Of a stretch of 64,000 nt of DNA, positions 59,219 to 64,000 are shown piece after piece; positions within the stretch are counted from its first letter, which is position 1; the number at the start of each line of letters is the position of its first letter. The stretch covers positions 2,463,501 through 2,527,500 of the forward strand of contig NC_015958.1 in the NCBI RefSeq assembly GCF_000147695.2, given 5' to 3'. Position numbers and translations under genes: made by a program. The DNA is from Thermoanaerobacter wiegelii Rt8.B1 (GTDB taxonomy: Bacteria; Bacillota; Thermoanaerobacteria; Thermoanaerobacterales; Thermoanaerobacteraceae). A model generated the notes under the pieces. The model saw only the letters and a program-made list of their open reading frames with translations, searched no databases and was not told the DNA's origin.

Positions 59219-60078
59219 TTAAACTCCTCCTTTGTAAAATATAACATCACATCTTCTAAAGTAGGTTTCTCAACAATGACAGTATCTTTTAAAAGCTTTT
59301 TTATTTGCTTTTTATCCTTCACTAATCCTTCAAACCCAAACTTATTTTCCTTAATTCCTACGAAATATTTTTTAGTATCCTCATTTAAAACGTCTTTGCT
59401 GCCCTTGACAATGCCGTAATTTTCTACAATTTCATCTTTTGTGGTGCTAAATATTATTTCACCTCTATTAATCAAAGTAATGTAATCGGCAACTTTGTCT
59501 AAGTCAGAGGTTATATGAGTTGAAAAGAAAATACTTTTGTTTTCATCTTGTATTAAAGAAGAAAAAATGTCCAAAAGCTCACTTCTTATCAAAGGATCCA
59601 GCCCTGAAGTCGGCTCATCCATAATGAGAAGTTCAGCCCTATGGGACAACGCTATGGCAAGGGCAAATTTTATTTTCATTCCCCTGGATAAACTCTTTAT
59701 TTTTCTTTTAGCTGGCAAATCAAATTCTTTTAAATACTTCATAAAAGCTTCCTCATCCCAGTTTTTATATAGGTGGGCTATAACTCGTTTCATTTCAGAA
59801 ATAGTTAAGTCCCCATAAAAATAACTCTCTTCATATACAAAACCAATTTTCTCCTTTATTTCCCTTTCATGTTTTATATTATCCAACCCAAAAACTTTGA
59901 TTTCCCCTCCATCTCTTTTTAGCAAATTCATAATAAGCTTAATAGTCGTACTTTTCCCTGCCCCATTAGGTCCAATGAAGCCCATAATAAACCCTCTTGG
60001 CAATGAAAAACTGACATCTTTTAATGTAAACCCTTTAAAACTTTTTCTTAAATTCCTAACCTCCAAAATTGGCTCCAC
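59206..60078 (-). CDS. ABC transporter ATP-binding protein
   Basis: A 290-residue ATPase: Walker A GPNGAGKSTTIKLI (about residue 35), signature LSRGMKIKFALAIAL, Walker B LLIMDEPTSGLDP and the switch STHITSDLD. The C-terminal extension after residue 210 is of the YtrB type. Its start is 3 bases after the GntR gene stop. Confidence 0.9.
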   Translation of the reverse strand: MEPILEVRNLRKSFKGFTLKDVSFSLPRGFIMGFIGPNGAGKSTTIKLIMNLLKRDGGEIKVFGLDNIKHEREIKEKIGFVYEESYFYGDLTISEMKRVIAHLYKNWDEEAFMKYLKEFDLPAKRKIKSLSRGMKIKFALAIALSHRAELLIMDEPTSGLDPLIRSELLDIFSSLIQDENKSIFFSTHITSDLDKVADYITLINRGEIIFSTTKDEIVENYGIVKGSKDVLNEDTKKYFVGIKENKFGFEGLVKDKKQIKKLLKDTVIVEKPTLEDVMLYFTKEEFKCSV

Positions 60079-60081
60079 CTT

Positions 60082-60456
60082 TTAGACCTCCTTATACAAA
60101 ATCTCTAACATCTCTCTTATCTCTTCTAAGGATAAGTTTACTGCTTTTGCAGCTATAATCGCTTCTACTAATTTTTCTTCTACAATTTTTAGCCGTTTCT
60201 CACGCATTAATTCTTTGTTTTGCGTTGCTACGTAAGTGCCCTTTCCGGGAATTGTAGCAATGAATCCTTCTTTTTCAAGTTCATCATAAGCCCTTTTTGT
60301 CGTAATTACGCTTATCTGCAGCTCTTTTGCTAAATTCCTGATAGATGGAAGCAGTTCTCCCTCCTCCAACTCTCCTTTCAAAATTGCTTCTTTGATTTGC
60401 CTGACAATTTGCTCATATATAGGCTCATCCGCTGAATTTGAAATGATAATATTCAT
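60082..60456 (-). CDS. GntR-family regulator, YtrA subfamily
   Basis: A 124-residue protein: a GntR winged helix (EPIYEQIVRQIKEAILKGEL EEGELLPSIRNLAKELQIS…KGTYVA) with the short C-terminal two-helix dimer part of YtrA. It heads the ABC operon and very probably represses it through the palindrome overlapping the promoter. Confidence 0.85.
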   Translation of the reverse strand: MNIIISNSADEPIYEQIVRQIKEAILKGELEEGELLPSIRNLAKELQISVITTKRAYDELEKEGFIATIPGKGTYVATQNKELMREKRLKIVEEKLVEAIIAAKAVNLSLEEIREMLEILYKEV

Positions 60457-60480
60457 CTATTACAACCTTCCCCTTTATGT

Positions 60481-60526
60481 TATTACTGTATATGAACATT
60501 ATATACAGTAATAACGTTTTTGTCAA
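60481..60526 (-). promoter_or_regulatory. Promoter and YtrA operator of the ABC operon
   Basis: On the minus strand TTGACA (60526-60521), a 17-base spacer and TATAAT (60503-60498) form a near-consensus promoter. The palindrome ATTACTGTATAT…ATATACAGTAAT (about 60482-60512) covers the -10 and spacer, so a bound repressor would block polymerase. Confidence 0.75.
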
Positions 60527-60737
60527 TATTTTATTGTGAAAATTTACCTCAGAGCGTGATACAGCAGCTATTAAAAATAAAATAGCATATTCTTTAAAAA
60601 GAGGAACATAATAAAACGCTCAAAAATCCTTAAAAAAGCAATATTGACCAGTTTGTTAATCTTACAATTTGACTTCTTTTTTGAATTGGTTTACAATCAA
60701 ATTGATAAAAATTATATAAAAATGGGGGAAAAGTAAA

Positions 60738-62501
60738 ATGAGATGGTCATTAGAAAAGCTTTATACCTCCTTTGACAGCGAAGAATTTAAAAAAGACAAC
60801 GAAAAGATACTTTCATCAATTGAACACATAAAAAAGTGGTGCGAGGAAAACCTCCAAACAGGTGAAAATGCAAAAGAAAAGCTTGAGTACTACATAAAGT
60901 TTAAAAATGAACTGGGAGACCTTTTAGTAAAAGTGAGGGGCTTTTCTTTGCTCTCTTTAAGTGTAGATGTTAAAAATGAAAAAGCCCTCAAAGCAGTTGA
61001 AACCCTTGAAAATGTTACAACAATGCTGGCAGAGCCTGAAACAAAATTCAAAAGGTGGCTTTTAAACCTCAAAAACGTAGATGAAATAATAGAATCCTCT
61101 TCATACCTTAAATCTCATGAGTTTTACGTAAAAGAAACAATAAAGGAAGCCGAACACCTCCTATCAGAAAAAGAAGAAATAATACTGGCAAAAATGAAAA
61201 ACACGGGTTCAGAAGCATGGGCAAAGTTACATGAGTTTTTAACCTCCACACTACTTGTAGATATAAACATAAATGGAGAAGAAAAAAAACTGCCTCTTTC
61301 AGTTGTCAGAAACATGGCTTATGACAAGGACCCTTACATAAGGAAGACTGCCTACTTTGCAGAGTTAAATTCCTACAAAAAGATAGAAGAAGCCTCAGCC
61401 GCCTGTCTAAACGGAATAAAAGGTGAAGTCCTCACTGTAACAGAATTGAGAAAATACTCTTCTCCCCTCGAAATGACGTTACAGCGCTCTCGTATGGATT
61501 TTGAAACCCTTGATGCAATGTTAAAAGCCATAGAAGAATATTTACCAGTATTTAGAAAGTATTTAAAAGAAAAAGCAAAGCTTTTAGGTCACAAAGAAGG
61601 ACTTCCTTTCTATGATCTCTTTGCCCCTGTAGGAAAACTGGACAAAAAACTTACCTTTGAAGAGGCTAGAGAATTCATTGTAGAAAACTTCAAGTCTTTC
61701 AGTGAAGACCTGGCAGAATTTGCAGATAACGCTTTTAGAAATAATTGGATTGATGCAGAACCTAGAGAAGGCAAGAGAGGAGGAGCCTTTTGCTTTAACC
61801 TGCATCCAATAAAAGAAAGCAGAATTCTCGCAAACTTTGATGGAAGTTTTTCTAATGTTTTGACATTAGCCCACGAATTAGGACATGGATACCACGGCCA
61901 TCTACTGGCAGATGAAACATTAATCAACTCAAGGTACCCTATGCCCATAGCTGAAACTGCCTCTATCTTTAATGAGCACATAATAGTAAACTCCGCATTA
62001 AAAACGGCAACTAAAGAAGAAAAACTGTCAATTATAGAAAATTCTCTCCAGCGCTCCACTCAAACCATAGTCGATATTTACTCAAGATTTTTATTTGAAG
62101 ATGAACTCCTAAAAAGGCGAAAAGACCATTCCTTATCTGTGGAAGAACTAAAACAAATGATGATAGATGCTCAGAAAAAAACTTATGGAGATGGACTTGA
62201 CCAAAATTATATACACCCTTACATGTGGATAAATAAACCCCACTATTACGATGCTGACTTAAACTATTACAATTTCCCTTACGCTTTTGGTGAACTATTT
62301 GTAAAAGGCCTAATTTGCAAGTACAATCAAGAAGGAGAAAAATTCGTAGAGGAGTACAAAGAACTTTTATCCCAAACAGGTAAGAAAAATCTTTACGAAT
62401 TAGGAAAAATCGTGGGATTTGACATACATTCTGTCGACTTCTGGAGAAAATCTCTCGATGTCATAAAAGAAGAAATAGAACAATTTATTTCACTGATATG
62501 A
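60738..62501 (+). CDS. pepF: Oligoendopeptidase F (M3 family)
   Basis: A 587-residue zinc peptidase: LAHELGHGYHGHLLADETL (about residue 377) gives HExxH, and the downstream Glu lies in ETASIFNEHIIVNSALK. Full-length PepF/M3B. It degrades short peptides in the cytoplasm, with no signal peptide. GGGGG precedes the ATG. Monocistronic, followed by a strong hairpin. Confidence 0.92.
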   Translation: MRWSLEKLYTSFDSEEFKKDNEKILSSIEHIKKWCEENLQTGENAKEKLEYYIKFKNELGDLLVKVRGFSLLSLSVDVKNEKALKAVETLENVTTMLAEPETKFKRWLLNLKNVDEIIESSSYLKSHEFYVKETIKEAEHLLSEKEEIILAKMKNTGSEAWAKLHEFLTSTLLVDININGEEKKLPLSVVRNMAYDKDPYIRKTAYFAELNSYKKIEEASAACLNGIKGEVLTVTELRKYSSPLEMTLQRSRMDFETLDAMLKAIEEYLPVFRKYLKEKAKLLGHKEGLPFYDLFAPVGKLDKKLTFEEAREFIVENFKSFSEDLAEFADNAFRNNWIDAEPREGKRGGAFCFNLHPIKESRILANFDGSFSNVLTLAHELGHGYHGHLLADETLINSRYPMPIAETASIFNEHIIVNSALKTATKEEKLSIIENSLQRSTQTIVDIYSRFLFEDELLKRRKDHSLSVEELKQMMIDAQKKTYGDGLDQNYIHPYMWINKPHYYDADLNYYNFPYAFGELFVKGLICKYNQEGEKFVEEYKELLSQTGKKNLYELGKIVGFDIHSVDFWRKSLDVIKEEIEQFISLI

Positions 62502-62506
62502 CCCCA

Positions 62507-62543
62507 AACCCAAACAAAAGGGATGGTTTCTTTTGTTTGGGTT
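62507..62543. terminator. Perfect hairpin after pepF
   Basis: A 14-bp perfect stem (AACCCAAACAAAAG and its complement, 62507-62520 and 62530-62543) with a 9-base loop GGATGGTTT. Further repeats of TTTGTTTGGG follow to 62565. It may serve as terminator for both converging genes. Part of the GGGGACTGTTC-like repeat family. Confidence 0.6.
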
Positions 62544-62578
62544 CTGAACTGTCCCCTTTGTTTGGGAGGGCTAAGTTT

Positions 62579-63895
62579 TTATATCTTTGGTGCACCTATA
62601 GTTTTTCTTTTCTTCAATATATTTTTAAGATCTATCGCCCCATATACATCTTTTTCTATTACATCGCTGAATTTTTTAAGTTCTTCAAGTGATAACTCTT
62701 CAATTGGTAAGTTTCGTTCTATCGCATATAAGACAACTTTGCCTGCAATTTCATGGGCGGTCCTAAAAGGAATACCTTTTTGTACAAGATAGTCTGCAAA
62801 ATCTGTAGCATTCATGTAACCATATTTTGCAGCTTTTTCCATCTTCTCAGTCTTTACTTTAATTGTCTTTATCATTTCTGTAAAAACTCTTAAAGACATT
62901 TTTAAAGTGTCTATTCCATCAAACAAAGCCTCTTTATCCTCCTGCATGTCTTTGTTATATGCAAGAGGAAGTCCTTTCATCACAGTAAGTATTGTAATCA
63001 AATCGCCGTAAACCCTGCCGGTTTTGCCCCTTATTAATTCTGCTGCATCGGGGTTTTTCTTTTGCGGCATCATACTGCTTCCTGTTGAAAATCTGTCGTC
63101 CATCTCAATAAAATCAAATTCTTTGGTGGACCACAAAATTAATTCCTCTGAGAACCTACTTAAATGCATCATTGTTATAGAGGCAAAGCTTAAAAATTCT
63201 ATTACAAAGTCTCTATCGCTTACACCATCCATGCTGTTTAAAGTTATATCATCGAATCCTAAAAGAGATGCCACGTATTTTCTATCAATATCAAAGGTGG
63301 TACCCGCAAGTGCACCAGAGCCTAAAGGCATTACATTGACTCTTTTCACCATATCCTCAAGCCTTGATAAATCTCTTTTAAACATTTCAACATAGGCAAG
63401 AAGATAATGGCCAAAAGTCACAGGCTGTGCCCTTTGCAGATGCGTATATCCCGGCATAATCGCCTTTTTATAAGTTTCAGCCATTTCTTTTAATGTATCT
63501 ATAAGTTTTATTAAATCCTCTTTTATTTTGTCTATCTCTTCTCTCAAATAAAGCCTTTCATCTGTCGCAACCTGGTCGTTTCGACTTCTTCCTGTGTGAA
63601 GTTTACGCCCTGTATCGCCTATTTTCTCAGTTAAAAGCCTTTCAACATAAGAATGAACATCTTCATCATTTGGTATCTCTCCTACATTGGTTTCATCAAG
63701 AATTTCCTTTAACCCTTTTTCTATTAAATTGAGCTCATCTTCTGTCAGCACTCCAGCTTTATAAAGCCCTTTGGAATGGGCGATTGAACCTAATATGTCG
63801 TGCTTTAGAAGCCTAATATCAAAAGAAATGGAGGAATTAAACTCCTCCATTAGTTTGTCCGTCTCGCTTTTAAACCTACCTCCCCACAGCTTCAT
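62579..63895 (-). CDS. argH: Argininosuccinate lyase
   Basis: A 438-residue fumarase-superfamily enzyme: [23 protein letters not shown] at the start, [26 protein letters not shown]-like [20 protein letters not shown] and the signature loop [12 protein letters not shown]. It splits argininosuccinate to arginine and fumarate. Its start overlaps argG by 20 bases. Confidence 0.95.
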   Translation of the reverse strand: MKLWGGRFKSETDKLMEEFNSSISFDIRLLKHDILGSIAHSKGLYKAGVLTEDELNLIEKGLKEILDETNVGEIPNDEDVHSYVERLLTEKIGDTGRKLHTGRSRNDQVATDERLYLREEIDKIKEDLIKLIDTLKEMAETYKKAIMPGYTHLQRAQPVTFGHYLLAYVEMFKRDLSRLEDMVKRVNVMPLGSGALAGTTFDIDRKYVASLLGFDDITLNSMDGVSDRDFVIEFLSFASITMMHLSRFSEELILWSTKEFDFIEMDDRFSTGSSMMPQKKNPDAAELIRGKTGRVYGDLITILTVMKGLPLAYNKDMQEDKEALFDGIDTLKMSLRVFTEMIKTIKVKTEKMEKAAKYGYMNATDFADYLVQKGIPFRTAHEIAGKVVLYAIERNLPIEELSLEELKKFSDVIEKDVYGAIDLKNILKKRKTIGAPKI

Positions 63896-64000
63896 CCATA
63901 TCCTTCCTCTCCATTTCCATCAACGCCTTAATTTTTAAAGAAAGTCCAAAGAGATTTATGAATCCTTCTGCATCTTTTTGATTATAAACCTCATCTTTAC
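63876..64000 (-). CDS. argG: Argininosuccinate synthase, C-terminal end (cut by window edge)
   Basis: The minus-strand frame from the edge reads [40 protein letters not shown] and stops at 63876. [19 protein letters not shown]-type ends are typical of ArgG, which makes argininosuccinate from citrulline and aspartate. The stop lies inside argH, coupling the two. Confidence 0.9.
   Translation of the reverse strand, partial: KDEVYNQKDAEGFINLFGLSLKIKALMEMERKDMDEAVGR

Noticed and set aside
61610-62059. Minus-strand open frame of 149 codons opposite pepF
   Set aside because: Shadow of the oligoendopeptidase gene with no start signal or recognisable product.

Overview
This is an AT-rich Firmicutes chromosome segment. 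Its gene content fits a thermophilic, anaerobic, spore-forming, hydrogen-metabolising bacterium, most likely Thermoanaerobacter or a close relative. The evidence is a yabN-hup-rqcP-yabP-yabQ-divIC-yabR sporulation/division cluster beside tRNA genes, HydF, superoxide reductase (desulfoferrodoxin), and a TtuA/TtuB-type tRNA 2-thiouridine set typical of thermophiles. The genus is inferred from gene content only; no database search was possible.

Layout. (1) 1-13760: the right part of an integrated mobilizable, plasmid-like element. It carries a MobP-type relaxase (cut by the window edge) with its accessory protein, a ParM-type partition locus with a repeated centromere-like region, an HD phosphohydrolase, a replication module whose initiator gene contains an iteron/AT-rich origin candidate, cargo and small membrane proteins, Xre/Xre/ImmA control genes, and a large serine recombinase. 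The recombinase frame ends inside an elongator tRNA-Met gene, probably the integration site. (2) 13759-14013: tRNA-Met, tRNA-fMet, tRNA-Leu. (3) 14111-23112: ppx/gppA, S1 protein, divIC, yabQ, then an inserted block (CBS-type pyrophosphatase with a frameshift, HAD phosphatase, membrane-anchored protein), yabP, SpoIID-like lipoprotein, rqcP, hup, mazG. (4) 23265-29827: TPR regulator, MFS exporter, hydF, two-component system, superoxide reductase. (5) 29830-30145: a palindromic MITE-like element between two copies of a terminator hairpin. (6) 30137-35085: a tightly overlapped operon of GPH transporter, active nitrilase, degenerate nitrilase and GH125-like glycosidase. (7) 35216-40270: a decayed zone (P-type ATPase, sensor kinase and DUF438 remnants) around an intact ttuB-ttuA-thiF set. 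(8) 40328-46605: a complete flavin-based extracellular electron transfer locus (ndh2-eetA-eetB-dmkB-fmnB-dmkA-pplA), with ndh2 frameshifted. (9) 46857-50388: ferritin, phosphoglycerate mutase, acetyltransferase, lipoprotein remnant, VapBC. (10) 50518-55506: two MutS-like ATPases behind a fluoride riboswitch, and a divergent ClC antiporter. (11) 55517-64000: a palindromic repeat with a vapC fragment, a copper-amine-oxidase-N protein, an ECF sigma/anti-sigma pair, a YtrA-type ABC operon, oligoendopeptidase F, and argG-argH.

Themes. Several genes are interrupted by one-base changes in A/T homopolymers (8261, 17033, 46129). These could be assembly errors, phase-variable tracts or, for the pyrophosphatase, programmed frameshifting on A_AAA_AAG. 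The observations most worth following are the fluoride-switched MutS pair, the nitrilase/pseudonitrilase/glycosidase operon, the electron-transfer locus, the Pho-box-like repeats shared by two distant promoters, and the origin and centromere candidates of the element.
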